This document shows positions 1 through 10,798 of a stretch of 64,000 bases of DNA, in pieces. This DNA comes from Dactylis glomerata (Eukaryota > Streptophyta > Magnoliopsida > Poales > Poaceae): the NCBI GenBank assembly GCA_007115705.1, contig QXEO01000170.1, positions 2,817,502 through 2,881,501 of the forward strand. The letters run 5' to 3'. How positions within the stretch are numbered: the stretch's first letter is position 1; every line of letters starts with the position of its first letter. The notes under the pieces were generated by a model. It saw only the letters and a program-made list of their open reading frames with translations, did no database searches and had not been told where the DNA came from. The position numbers were made by a program, and so were the translations under genes.

Positions 1-2600
1 ACATAAATGCATAGGACACCTTCAAGTTTAAGAGGGCGACTAGATACAAATAATTTAAGAACAAGTGAAACCAACAATATGAGTCAATCAATGAACTTTG
101 GGACAATGCATATCACACTAAGAATGACAACTATGCTCTCTTAATGGTGCATAAAGAAAGAAGGTGGTGACTCAACATAAAAGTAAAAGAAAGGCCCTTC
201 GCAGAGGGAAGCAGTGATTGCAAGTTTTATAACCTTCAAAAATTATGGTACTTACCGGCTTTGAGCTCTCATTGCCCCCATCATAAGCATCTTGAATGGT
301 TAAAGTTAATGCGAGAACAATTATGATGCATATGCTTGACAAATCATAAGTTGAAGACCTCGTGCCCCGTGAATACGAGTACCCAAACCTCATGCTACTT
401 TACTTAGAGTCCCAAGCAAGGCTCTTGTCATTGTAAGTATATGCATATCATTGAGAACCGCCAATGGGGTATCTCCGTGCCCGATGACATGGAATAAGCC
501 CACACCAAAATGACCGGACAAGCAGACAATGAACACCTCGACATCTCTTTTATTTGCCTTTTGTTTAGCTTTTTATTGTGAGATGCGTCGTCGAATGTTC
601 ACCATGGGTATGCTGCAAATTTCCACCATGAATTATGCATGGCTTAGATTGGCGGCCCGGCGTTTCCCTAACACATATACAAACTCCATGATCCCTACAA
701 GATTCCCAATTCATTTCACACCGCGGGCATCCATAAACAAAAGATCACGATATCAACTCAAATAAGAAGTGCAATGTTGAAAGCTTGCCCATGACAGCAT
801 GGCTGGGCTAGAATCCAACTTACAACTTGCAAGCATAACAACTCAACATAAGAGACCACAATGTCAAATTTTTAAAACAGGAAAAAGTAAAGTGTGCCTT
901 CCGGTTCGTGAGAGCTTTACTGACTGAATTTCGCATAACACTGGTAAGAGTTTAATTTGAAGAGAAAATAAAAGCAAGTCAAATTTACTTGGAATAGCAA
1001 ATTGCTAGTAGGTATGTATGGTGGACACTTTGGAAAACTTTGGCTTTTAGGAGTTGGATGCACGAGTAGATCTCATACTCAGTACAAGGCGAGGGCTAGC
1101 AAAAGACTGGGAGCGACCAACTAAGAGAGCAGTAATGGCCATAATCATGCAAAGCGACAAAGCGACATTAAAAGAAGCATAAGATGGCATCAAAAGTCAA
1201 AAACTAAATGATCATGAAGGCTATTGGCGACTTTATAAGAGTCTAACATGTGTGAGCATGCGCCAAGTCAACCCAAATAAAGCATCAAGGAGAAAACCAA
1301 AATAATGCTTCCATACAATAAAAACAACGCATGATTTTTTTCAAAGGCTCATTAAGCAATCTCAGTTATTTGAGACAAGTCATGCTACAGCAAAACAACT
1401 AAGCATACTATCAAAAAGACATCAAGCATGACATGAAAAAGCCTAAGCCGCAGTCTACACAAGCTCCTTCTTGTACCACTATTTTGCACAAAGCTTTTTC
1501 TCTTTTCCAACACCATTTGAAATTTTTAAACACCTCTTTTGATGAAAACCAATAAAGATGAGAGGCAAAAATACACCTTGATGAAAAGATATGACAAGGT
1601 CTGAACGCAAATCAAGGTGAAAATGAAAACCAAAAGCAGCAGCAGAAAAAGTAGAACGCTCGATGAACGATAAGAGTGAAAACTAGAGCGTTCTTTGCAA
1701 ATGAAAACGAGTACATCTCCTCCAAAGGAAATTTGTTGGTGTCCAACCATTTATTTCAGCAAACAAACAAACTAAACCAACTAAGAAAACTAAAACAACT
1801 GACGCTCCAAGAAAAACACATAGTGCATGAAGCAATAAAAATATAGTGTTTTGAAAGGTGACCTGATTTTTGCCGATGAAGAAGGGGTGCCTCAGGGGCA
1901 TCCCCAAGCTTTGACGCTTGTACTTCTTGGATATTTCTTGGGGTGATGCATGGGCATCCCCAAGCTTGAGCTTTTTTCCATTCTTCAACTCATCTCATCA
2001 TTCTCCAATCCCTACACTTGAAAAGTTCCTTCATACAAAACTAAACACAATTCTATTAGCAACATTAGTGTAAGCATAAAATATATTCAACCTCTTTTAG
2101 CTTCAGGTTTCAACTCAAAACCACCACATATAAAGTAAATACTACTGTAGCAACCTCCCCAAAAGTTCCATGATCAAAAGAACTCAAAAGACAGCGATAA
2201 AGTGGCAATCACAAATATTGGCAGAAATCTGTCAAAACTGAACAGCTGACAAAGGTCGAATTTTTGAGGGATTTTCTGTTGCTCAAATCAAAAAGTGTTC
2301 AACTAACAAAAGTTTGGATATAACCTGGGGCATATGCACAAGAAATCGCAGGTCCAAAAGATAAACAGAGAATTTTCACGAATTTTTACGGTGCAGCACC
2401 GAAAACAGTTTCAGGACAGCAACATCCCCAAATCTTTACCTCACTCAAATTAGAGGCTTCTCTTGGCACAAAAACGAAATAAACAAGATAAGGAGCGGTC
2501 ATTACAGTAGTAATGACTTCCAAGACTCAAATAAAAGAAAAAGTACTGAAAAGAAACATTGGGTTATCTCCCAAGAGTGCTTTTCTTTAACGCCTTTGAG
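1..2600 (-). other. Non-coding internal region of element A
   Basis: There is no long ORF in any frame and the composition is AT-rich. The region is collinear with 15970-18590 of element B, so it is the shared 3' untranslated part of this retroelement family. Short open frames here are not conserved between the two copies. Confidence 0.75.
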
Positions 2601-2621
2601 CTAGGCGCAGAAAATTGCGAA

Positions 2622-3211
2622 TCAAGTAATATCAAGAGATGAAGCATTAAGATCAACAGAAGAGATCTTTTCAACAATGAAGGAAAATATGTTCAACTGA
2701 GTTTTTGAAACTCCTTTACGATTACGCTTTGGCACACTACTTTCATCGAAAATATTTTCAGGGCAAATCCAACTGGAATTCTTTTCCCAAGCATCATGAA
2801 TTCCTATAAGTTCATAAGGTATTGGTATTTTGAAATCATCGGGCGTACCAACAACCTTAACAGGCGAGCCAAGCTTATTAAACTTCTTAAAAACTTTCCT
2901 AGCCTCAATTGCAACATCTCTAAATTCTGTGCGCAAGGTTTCTAAAATAAAAGCTTTCTTTCGGGATCCTCAATTTCATGAAGCTTAAGGAACATGTATT
3001 GCATAGAAGGATTAAGACTAGCAAACCTAGCTTCTAACATGTGAACTAAATGAGCAGAAGCAACTTCATAACTAGGAGCTAACTCAACCAAAGACTTTTC
3101 CTCAACTTCCTTATGCATACTAATGTGATTAAAGAACTCCTCAATGTTACTTTTGCCAATAATCGAACCACTACCTACTGAGAGGTCCTCCAGAACGAAC
3201 TTAGGGATCAA
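2622..3211 (-). pseudogene. Frameshifted ORF of unknown function in element A
   Basis: Two abutting - strand frames, 3211-2942 (89 codons) and 2936-2622 (104 codons), read like one protein broken by a frameshift near 2937-2941. The first half is acidic and helical in composition (MIPKFVLEDLSVGSGS at the start). The second half is basic and then acidic, and ends ASSLDIT. I do not recognise the family. It occupies the slot that holds gag-protease in element B, and only its last codons (ASSLDIT) match the end of the B protein. It could be a captured host fragment or a divergent retroelement protein. No zinc knuckle, protease DTG-like or polymerase motif is visible. Confidence 0.5.
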
Positions 3212-3373
3212 CGTGATAAACTAAAGTAAAGAAATAACAACTACCAAGGATTCTAATTTTTTTTGGGTTTTTGATAAAAAGCAATGCAGGTAAAATAAAT
3301 AAAGTAAAGCAAAACAATAACAAAGTAAAGGATGTGTGTGCGAAAAACTCCCCTCGCAGAAGTCTTCTCTTCC

Positions 3374-3391
3374 TCCCCGGCAACGGCGCCA
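3374..3391 (-). promoter_or_regulatory. Primer binding site of element A (tRNA-Asp type)
   Basis: On the - strand the bases read TGGCGCCGTTGCCGGGGA, an 18-base complement to the 3' end of plant tRNA-Asp and the standard primer site of Athila-type elements. It is perfect here and lies about 10 bases inside the LTR edge. Confidence 0.85.
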
Positions 3392-3401
3392 GAAAAGAAG
3401 C

Positions 3402-5020
3402 TGCTACTCGGTGATGGCGCCAGAAAAGAGCTGGTGGCGTGTAGTTGACGTGGAGCAGTAAGTCCTTGTGCGTGGTGAATGACCAGCCCATTGGGAACCC
3501 CAAGAGGAAGGTATGATGAGTGTAGCGGCTAGTTTTCCCTCAGTTAAGATACCAAGGTTTATCGATCAGGAGAGGAGAGACGGCGACGACTGAAGGTGAT
3601 ATGGAACCTGCACACACACAACCAAGTACTTTGTTCCCAACTTGCGATGAGGTTGTCAATCTCACCGGTTTGCCTAAAACAAAGATTATGAGCGTATCGA
3701 GTGGAAAACAATATAGTATGCGAGTAAAGTAAACAGTACGAGTAAAGTAAACAGGTGATAGCAATATGATGGAAATAGGACCGGGGTCCACAGTTCACTA
3801 GTGGCGTCTCTCCATAGATAAAACATGCTGGTTAAACAAATTACAGTTGGGCAATTGATAGAATAAAGATAACGTGATATGTCAAGAAGATCACTATGAG
3901 ATTTACTCTGGGCATTACAACAAAATACATAGACCGCCATCCAACTGCATCTATGACTAATAATCCACTCCCGGGGATATCAATCCGAACACCCCAGTAG
4001 TATTAAGTTGCGAACAACAGATAATTGCATTAAGCAAAGTGTGTAATGTAAACAAATCATATGCCCTTGAGCATATGAATGTTGTTTTCTCCCTAGTAGC
4101 AACAGCACATCTACCACCTTAGAGGTTTCTGTCACTCCCCTAGGTGAAATAGAGGCATGAACCCACTATCGAGCATAAATACCCCCTCTTGGAGTCACTA
4201 GCAACTACTCGGCCAAGATAGCTACTAACAATGGAGAGCATGCAAGATCATAAACAACATAGAGATAACAAAAGATATAATTCAGTACAGCAACTTAATC
4301 ATAAACACCAATATTCATCGGATCCCAACAAACCAACATCATAGAATTACATAACGGTGATCTCAATCATGTAGGGCAGCTCATGAGATCTAAACATGAA
4401 GCACATGGTGGAGAAGACAACCATCTAGCTACTGCTATGGACCCATAGTCCAAGGTAGACTACTCACTCATCGCTCCGGAGGCAAGCATGGCGATGAAGA
4501 AGACCTCCGGTGGCGATTCCCCTCTCCGGCAGGGTGCCGGGAAGAGCTTCTGGACCCTCCCGATTTTCGGGTCGACGGTGGCGGCGGATCGCGATGTGTT
4601 CTGGAAATCTGATCGGGTACTTAGGTTTTTTCCGTCGGGGGGTCTTTATAGGCGAAGGGACGATGTTAGAGGAGGGACCAGGTGCCCTCACGTGGGCCCG
4701 GCGCGGCCAGGGGGCTGGCCGCGCCACCCACGCGTGTGGGGCCCTGGTGGCCCCCCTCCGACACTTCTTTGGATCTATGGAAGCTTCCGGGAAAAATAAG
4801 ACTGCAGGAACTTGTTTCGTCCAATTCCGAGAATATTTCCTGTGTATCACTTCTGAAACACAAAAACAACAGAAAACAGGAAACTGGCACTGTGGCACTT
4901 GTTAATAGGTTAGTTCCGGAAAATGCATAAAAGTGCCACTAAGTGTAACGAAACAATAGGAAAATGGTGTAAAAACAAGCATGGAGCATCAAAAATTATA
5001 GATATGTTTGAGACGTATGA
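3402..5020 (-). repeat. 5' LTR of element A
   Basis: About 1.6 kb, homologous to the element B LTRs at 12612-14284 and 20841-22517. The - strand start reads TCATACGTCTCAAAC where B has TGATACGTCTCCAAC, so the terminal TG has become TC. The downstream LTR edge is uncertain: 3402 gives the usual spacer of about 10 bases to the primer site, while the next TG at 3412 is the alternative. The sequence next to the primer site also holds a partial second copy of it (TGATGGCGCCAGAAAAG, 3412-3428). Confidence 0.75.
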
Positions 5021-5080
5021 ATACCGCGGCACTCCCCCAAGCTTGGAACAAGCCAAGGGGATGCCTATACCGATGACGAA

Positions 5081-5614
5081 TTACTCCTTTGGTGGTGGCG
5101 GTGGATAATCTCTAATGAGTTTCTCAATCAAATCCTTCAGATCATAAATCTTGTACTCGAGGTTACGAATCATCTCGGAATTGTGCTCAATACGGTTCAT
5201 GAACCTATCAGCAAGAGAATCCCAGCTCTTGGAATTATTTCCCCATCCTTCTTCACTCTTGGAGCTTCCTATCCCTGCATTGTTAGAACGATCTATATCC
5301 CAGCCAGAGGGTAATCGTGATTTGGGCACCTTTTGAAACTGACGCTCATGAATTAGGGTATGGAAAGGATTGTGGCTTGACGGAGATGTCCTTGGAGCTA
5401 AGGTGTGACGCGGCACACCACCTCCGGTCCTTATGCGAGCACTCTTCTTGAACTTGTCTTGATCTGTCACCACCCCAATGCTGGCAATCACGGTGTTTGG
5501 CCTTGAACCTTGATCTTCCTCCTCGTCTTCACTTTCAACCTCTTCTTTCAGCCGGAAGTCTTTGGCATCATCTTCCGGAGGTGTCTTCTCCTTGTCATTG
5601 CTTGAAGAGGCCAT
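5081..5614 (-). CDS. Hypothetical protein in the env position of element C
   Basis: The frame opens upstream, but ATG at 5614 is the likely start (177 codons, MASSSNDKEKTPPEDD). The N-terminal 45 residues are very acidic with runs of Glu and Asp. The middle is basic and Ser-rich. The C-terminus (about residues 140-170) has a heptad-like helix (MIRNLEYKIYDLKDLIEKL) before a proline stretch that ends the protein. No signal peptide or membrane segment is seen, so it is not a classical envelope protein. Similar extra ORFs downstream of integrase are usual in Athila-group elements (known); the function is unknown. The frame is intact although pol carries a stop. Confidence 0.65.
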   Translation of the reverse strand: MASSSNDKEKTPPEDDAKDFRLKEEVESEDEEEDQGSRPNTVIASIGVVTDQDKFKKSARIRTGGGVPRHTLAPRTSPSSHNPFHTLIHERQFQKVPKSRLPSGWDIDRSNNAGIGSSKSEEGWGNNSKSWDSLADRFMNRIEHNSEMIRNLEYKIYDLKDLIEKLIRDYPPPPPKE

Positions 5615-5953
5615 GGCTCCCCCAAACTTGAGATCAACTCCTGACAGAAACAGCTCGAAACAAAAACACGATGAGAAAACGATATACAGACCTCGGGGAC
5701 TCCGAGGGGTTAAATAAGCGAAAATTATACATCGAAACAAAGTCACAGGAGGAAACCGGGACAGAAAAGAGTTCCAAGGCGTTCTCACACATAGGTGGCG
5801 CGGCCAGGGGTGGGCCCGCGCCACCCGTGTGTGAGAGACACACAGACTTCTTTTCCTGCCCGTTTTTGTCTCGTGATTTTTCATATTTAGTAAAAACAGC
5901 AAAAATATTAAAGGAAAAGCTTTTCGCGAAACTTTTCTGACTAAAACTGTTAC

Positions 5954-6358
5954 CTATTCGAAAACGAACTCTGCAGGTTCCTGCAATTTGTCTTGGATGA
6001 ACTCTTCCGGAGAAATTGTTTCAATAACATCAACATCTTCATTATAAGAATCTCCAGAAATATAATGTTTGAGTCTTTGCCCATTCACCACTTGTGTAGA
6101 ATCATCTTTGAATGAAGCAATCTTAATAGCACCTGAGCGGTACACTTCCACAATAACATATGGTCCTTCCCATTTAGAAAGTAATTTTCCTGCAAAAAAT
6201 CTGAGACGAGACCTATACAATAGAACTTTCTCACCAACATGAAACTCTCTCTTAAGAATTCTCTTATCATGCCATTGCTTGACTTTCTCTTTGAAAAGTC
6301 TGGCATTCTCATACGCTTCGGTTCTCCACTCATCTAGAGAACTCAAATCTAATAACCT
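5954..6358 (-). pseudogene. Integrase C-terminal region of element C, cut off by a stop
   Basis: This continues gag-pol in the same frame directly after the TAA at 6361-6359. It starts RLLDLSSLDEWRTEAYENA and carries the gypsy integrase tail (VGEKVLLYRSRLRFFAGKL, then WEGPYVIVEVYRSGAI), ending at a stop at 5954. It would be translated only by read-through, or after removal of the stop. Because there is no frameshift, a single base change explains the break. The stop lies in CCGGTAAGTAAAGG, which also resembles a splice donor. Confidence 0.8.
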
Positions 6359-9300
6359 TTACTTACCGGCTAGTTTAAAATCTCTATTAAGCTCTCTCAC
6401 TGCCCAAAAAGCTTTGTGTTCTAATTCTAAGGGCAAGTGACACGCTTTTCCGTAAACCATCTTATAAGGAGACATACCCATGGGGTTCTTATAAGTAGTT
6501 CTATAAGCCCATAAAGCGTCGTTTAACTTACTAGCCCAGTTTTTCCTAGATCTATTGACAGTCTTCTGCAAGATAGACTTGATCTCCCTATTCGAAAGCT
6601 CTACCCGCCCGCTAGTTTGGGGATGATAAGCAGAAGCAATTCTATGATTGACATCATACTTAGCAAGAGTCTTTCTAAAACTACCGTGAATAAAATGAGA
6701 ACCTCCGTCAGTCATAAGATATCTAGGCACACCAAACCTAGGAAAAATAACGTCCTTAAGCATTTTCAACGAGGTCTCACCATCGGCACTCTTCGTAGGT
6801 ATGGCTTCTACCCATTTAGTAACATAATCAACAGCAACAAGTATATGGGTATAGCCTTTTGAAGGAGGAAAAGGACCCATAAAGTCAAATCCCCAACAAT
6901 CAAATGGTTCAATAACAAGAGTGTAATTCATAGGCATTTCATTGCGTCTAGAAATATTACCAACTCTTTGGCATTCATCGCAAGATAAAACATACCTTCT
7001 GGCATCTTTAAAGAGGGTTGGCCAATAAAAACCTGATTGTAGAACCTTTTGCGCGGTCCTATCTCCAGCATGATGCCCTCCATAAGCACTACCATGGCAT
7101 TTTCTCAATATCTCTTTTTGCTCATATTCTGGTACACATCTTCTCATAATACCATCAACTCCTTCTTTATATAAGTGTGGGTCATCCCAAAAATAATGCC
7201 TCAAATCATAGAAGAATTTTCTTCTTTGCTGAGCTGTAAAGGTTGGAGGCAAATACTTGGAAACAATAAAGTTAGCATAATCAGCATACCAAGGAAGGTC
7301 TCGCGAAGTTACATTTATTGCAGGCAACTGTTCATTCGGAAAACTATCATTAACAGGAATAGGATCAAAAGAAATGTTTTCCAGTCGAGACAAATTGTCA
7401 GCCACAGGATTTTCAGCACCTTTCCTATCTACGATATGCAAATCAAACTCTTGTAAAAGCAACACCCATCTAATAAGCCTAGGCTTAGCATCCTTCTTAG
7501 TCATAAGATATCTAATAGCAGCGTGATCGGTATGAATAGTAACTTTGGAATCAACAATGTAAGATCTAAACTTATCACATGCAAAAACAATAGCAAGAAA
7601 CTCTTTCTCAGTAGTAGCATAATTCTTCTGAGCAGCATCAAGAGTCTTACTAGCATAATGAATAACATTCAACTTATTATCTACTTGCTGTCCAAGAACA
7701 GCACCAACAGCAAAATCACTAGCATCACACATAATTTCAAAAGGTAAATTCCAATCAGGTGGTCGAACAATAGGAGCAGTAGTTAAAGCCTTCTTAAGAG
7801 TTTCAAAAGCTTCCTTACAATCATCATCAAAGACAAATGGTACATCTTTTTGAAGAAGATTGGTAAGAGGCTTTGAAATCTTAGAGAAATCTTTAATAAA
7901 CCTCCTATAGAAACCAGCATGACCAAGAATACTACGAATACCTTTAACATCTCTGGGACAGGGCATTTTCTCAATTGCCTCCACTTTTGCTCTGTCAACT
8001 TCAATACCTCTTTCAGAAATTTTATGCCCAAGGACAATTCCTTCATTCACCATAAAGTGGCATTTCTCCCAATTAAGAACAAGGTTAGTTTCTTCGCACC
8101 TCTGCAAAACTTTATCAAGGTTGTGCAAACAATTATCAAAAGAAGTTCCATAGACGGAGAAATCGTCCATGAAGACCTCCACAATTTCTTCACAAAAGCC
8201 ATGAAAAATAGCAGACATGCATCTTTGAAAAGTAGCAGGAGCATTGCATAAACCAAACGGCATACGTCTATAAGCATAAGTTCCATAAGGACAAGTAAAA
8301 GTGGTTTTCTCTTGATCATCCTTCTTAATAGCAATTTGAGAAAAACCAGAATAACCATCAAGGAAACAAAAATGAGTCTTCTTAGACAACCTTTCTAACA
8401 TCTGATCTATAAACGGTAAAGGATAATGATCTTTCTTAGTAACTTTGTTTACCTTCCTATAATCAATGCACATCCTATAACCAACAACTACCCTTTGAGG
8501 AATAAGCTCGTTATTCTCATTAGGCACAACAGTCATACCTCCTTTCTTAGGAACACAATGAACAGGACTAACCCATCTACTATCAGCAATAGGATAAATA
8601 ATACCAGCATCAAGGAGTTTTAATACCTCATTTCTTACCACATCCTTCATCTTGGGAATTAGGCGACGTTGATGCTCCACGACTGGCTTTGCGTCTTTCT
8701 CCATATTAATGGCGCGCTGACATAAAGTGGGAGAAATCCCTTTTAAATCATCAAGAGTATATCCCATAGCTCCTCGGTGTTTCCTCAATATCTCCAACAA
8801 TCTTTCTTCTTCCTTTCCTGAAAGTTTAGAGCTAATAATAACAGGATATATTTTCTTATCATCTATATAAGCATATTTAAGATTATCAGGCAAAGGCTTT
8901 AATTCAAAAATAGGATCTTCCTTAGGCGGCAAAGTGGTACCAAGATCCTCCACAGGCAGATTATGCTTGAGTAATGGTGGTTGACGAAGAAGAATGTCGT
9001 CAATCTCTTCTCTTTCCTTGCTAAAAACATCACTTTTGTGATCTTCCATGAATTGCTGCAAGGCATTATTAGGAGCAAGAGCAATAGAAGCAAGCTGCTC
9101 CACTCGAAAATTTTCATTAGGCGTTTCATTCTCATAAGAAGTCTTAGCAAACTTGGAAAAATTAAAGTCATAAGACTCTCCATTAAACTTAGTAAAAAAA
9201 TTCTCCTTCTTACAATCTATCACAGCGCCACAAGTGTTCAAAAATGGTCTACCAAAAATAATAGGACAAGTTTTACTAGCTTCCTTACCAAGTACTAGAA

Positions 9301-10678
9301 AATCAGTAGGGTATTTAGTCTTACCGCAAAGAACTTCCACATCTCGAACAATACCAAGAGGCCAAACAGTCTCTCTGTTAGCTAGCTGAACAACCACATC
9401 AATATCTTCAAGTTCACAAGTGCCAATTTCATGCATGATTTCTTTATAAAGCTCCAAAGGAATGGCACTTGCACTAGCACCAATATCACATAAACCATAA
9501 TAGCAATGATCTCCAATCCTGACAGAAATAACAGGAACACTTGCTTTCCTATGCTTTTTAGGATGTGAAAGAATGTTAGACGCATCTTCACAAAAAAGAA
9601 TATATTCATCTCCCACATCTTTAGTAACAAGATCTTTCAATATAGCTACAGGAGACTTAATAGTAATTTGCTCATCAGGCTCTGCAGCTTTCTTAGTACT
9701 TTTATTAGACACACTTACCAAAGTAGAATACTTCTTTACCTTAGCAGGGAAAGGTGTCTTCTCAAAATAAGGCTCAGGCACAATGCTATCAACCGTACAA
9801 ACTTCAGTAGCTGCAGCAGGTATATGACTAATAGAATCTTTATAAGGCACATGATATTTGTTCCAATCTTTCTTTGGAACATCAATATAAGAGGCAAAGG
9901 CCTTAAGACAATTAGCAAGTATTTGTGAATCAAGACCATAAGCAGCGCTAACACTATGAAAGTCATTGGTTCCCATAAAAGATTTAATGCATTCATAATC
10001 ATAGTTTATACCTGACTTCCTACCTTTGTCGTTTTCCCAACCTTCAGCATTTTCTTGTATACGGTCAAGAAGTTTCCACTTAGCATCTTCTTTCATATGA
10101 GTAAATGATCCAAAGCAAGAGGCATCCAAATAATCCTTATCAGGAAGAGTAAGCCGCGCATAAAAAATATCAATAACAATATTATTGGGGAGCTCATGAA
10201 TGGGACATTTGAGCATTAGTAACTTCAATCTCCCCCACGCTTGAGCAATACTTTCTCCATCATGAGGCCAAAAATTATATATCTTGTTACGGTCTTTATG
10301 AATTTCACTTGGAGGATAAAACTTGGAATAAAAGAGAGGCACAATATCCTCCCATGCCATAGATGGACCATCTTGGAGCAGTCGATACCACTCTTCAGCT
10401 CTGCCTTTCAATGATATAGAGAATAATTTCTTCTTGACCTGGCTTGGTGAAATACCTGCACATCTGAACAACTCGCATAATTCATGTATAAATAATAAGT
10501 GATCACCCGGATGGACAGTTCCATCTCCTGAATAGCAGTTATCCATAATACGCCCAACAATTTTCATAGGTATTTTAAAAGGATCAATTTCAGCAGGCGG
10601 TGGAGGTGGTGGTTCCTCTGCATGTGTAGCAGTAGTAGTAGTGTTTCCAAATAGGAAACCAAATGGAGAGTTCTCCAT
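6359..10678 (-). CDS. Gag-Pol polyprotein of element C (to internal stop)
   Basis: Start chosen at ATG 10678 ([11 protein letters not shown]), just inside the longer open frame; 1439 codons to a TAA at 6361-6359. Domains in order are gag with a retrotransposon gag core (about 40-200), aspartic protease ([11 protein letters not shown] near 410), reverse transcriptase with [17 protein letters not shown] and the catalytic FMDD variant, RNase H ([14 protein letters not shown], then [10 protein letters not shown]) and integrase. The integrase has an HHCC finger (ending CDECQRV) and an Asp-Asp-Glu core ([24 protein letters not shown]). This is the Athila branch of Ty3/gypsy. The polyprotein makes virus-like particles, copies the RNA and integrates the DNA. 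All catalytic positions I could check are present; the stop removes only the integrase C-terminus. Confidence 0.92.
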   Translation of the reverse strand: MENSPFGFLFGNTTTTATHAEEPPPPPPAEIDPFKIPMKIVGRIMDNCYSGDGTVHPGDHLLFIHELCELFRCAGISPSQVKKKLFSISLKGRAEEWYRLLQDGPSMAWEDIVPLFYSKFYPPSEIHKDRNKIYNFWPHDGESIAQAWGRLKLLMLKCPIHELPNNIVIDIFYARLTLPDKDYLDASCFGSFTHMKEDAKWKLLDRIQENAEGWENDKGRKSGINYDYECIKSFMGTNDFHSVSAAYGLDSQILANCLKAFASYIDVPKKDWNKYHVPYKDSISHIPAAATEVCTVDSIVPEPYFEKTPFPAKVKKYSTLVSVSNKSTKKAAEPDEQITIKSPVAILKDLVTKDVGDEYILFCEDASNILSHPKKHRKASVPVISVRIGDHCYYGLCDIGASASAIPLELYKEIMHEIGTCELEDIDVVVQLANRETVWPLGIVRDVEVLCGKTKYPTDFLVLGKEASKTCPIIFGRPFLNTCGAVIDCKKENFFTKFNGESYDFNFSKFAKTSYENETPNENFRVEQLASIALAPNNALQQFMEDHKSDVFSKEREEIDDILLRQPPLLKHNLPVEDLGTTLPPKEDPIFELKPLPDNLKYAYIDDKKIYPVIISSKLSGKEEERLLEILRKHRGAMGYTLDDLKGISPTLCQRAINMEKDAKPVVEHQRRLIPKMKDVVRNEVLKLLDAGIIYPIADSRWVSPVHCVPKKGGMTVVPNENNELIPQRVVVGYRMCIDYRKVNKVTKKDHYPLPFIDQMLERLSKKTHFCFLDGYSGFSQIAIKKDDQEKTTFTCPYGTYAYRRMPFGLCNAPATFQRCMSAIFHGFCEEIVEVFMDDFSVYGTSFDNCLHNLDKVLQRCEETNLVLNWEKCHFMVNEGIVLGHKISERGIEVDRAKVEAIEKMPCPRDVKGIRSILGHAGFYRRFIKDFSKISKPLTNLLQKDVPFVFDDDCKEAFETLKKALTTAPIVRPPDWNLPFEIMCDASDFAVGAVLGQQVDNKLNVIHYASKTLDAAQKNYATTEKEFLAIVFACDKFRSYIVDSKVTIHTDHAAIRYLMTKKDAKPRLIRWVLLLQEFDLHIVDRKGAENPVADNLSRLENISFDPIPVNDSFPNEQLPAINVTSRDLPWYADYANFIVSKYLPPTFTAQQRRKFFYDLRHYFWDDPHLYKEGVDGIMRRCVPEYEQKEILRKCHGSAYGGHHAGDRTAQKVLQSGFYWPTLFKDARRYVLSCDECQRVGNISRRNEMPMNYTLVIEPFDCWGFDFMGPFPPSKGYTHILVAVDYVTKWVEAIPTKSADGETSLKMLKDVIFPRFGVPRYLMTDGGSHFIHGSFRKTLAKYDVNHRIASAYHPQTSGRVELSNREIKSILQKTVNRSRKNWASKLNDALWAYRTTYKNPMGMSPYKMVYGKACHLPLELEHKAFWAVRELNRDFKLAGK

Positions 10679-10769
10679 AGCAGAATAAAACAAAAACAAA
10701 AGACAAAATAAAAACAATACTCACAGCGATGGTTACCTTTACCAATTCCACTCTTCAATAGCGCTACAC

Positions 10770-10787
10770 TCCCCGACAACGACGCCA
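10770..10787 (-). promoter_or_regulatory. Primer binding site of element C (tRNA-Asp type)
   Basis: On the - strand this reads TGGCGTCGTTGTCGGGGA. It differs from the perfect sites of A and B at two positions, both C to T, as expected from decay of methylated cytosines. It lies 11 bases inside the LTR. Confidence 0.8.
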
Positions 10788-10798
10788 GAAAATAGTCT

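Larger units (their letters stand above)
1..5020 (-). mobile_element. LTR retrotransposon A, non-autonomous Athila/gypsy-like, 5' part only
   Basis: Read on the - strand this shows, from right to left, one LTR (about 5020 to 3402), a tRNA-Asp primer binding site (3391-3374), a short broken coding region (3211-2622) and a long non-coding stretch that runs off the window. Positions 1-2600 match 15970-18590 of element B at high identity, and the LTR is homologous to both B LTRs. No reverse transcriptase or integrase is seen, so movement would need enzymes from another element (inference). The second LTR lies beyond position 1. The right boundary abuts internal sequence of element C, which suggests A is inserted in C; the expected duplicate of ATACC (5021-5025) would lie left of the window and cannot be checked. 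Confidence 0.8.

Noticed and set aside
1526..1988. Hydrophobic small ORFs in element A (and 17383-17879 in B)
   Set aside because: The two homologous regions give different frames and lengths, so there is no sign of protein conservation.
4464..4898. 144-codon - strand ORF and overlapping + strand ORFs in the LTR of A
   Set aside because: Open frames in a GC-rich LTR promoter region; equivalent positions in the B LTRs are not conserved as proteins.
8899..10002. Leu-rich ORFs on the - strand overlapping gag-pol of C
   Set aside because: Shadows of the gag-pol frame in another phase.
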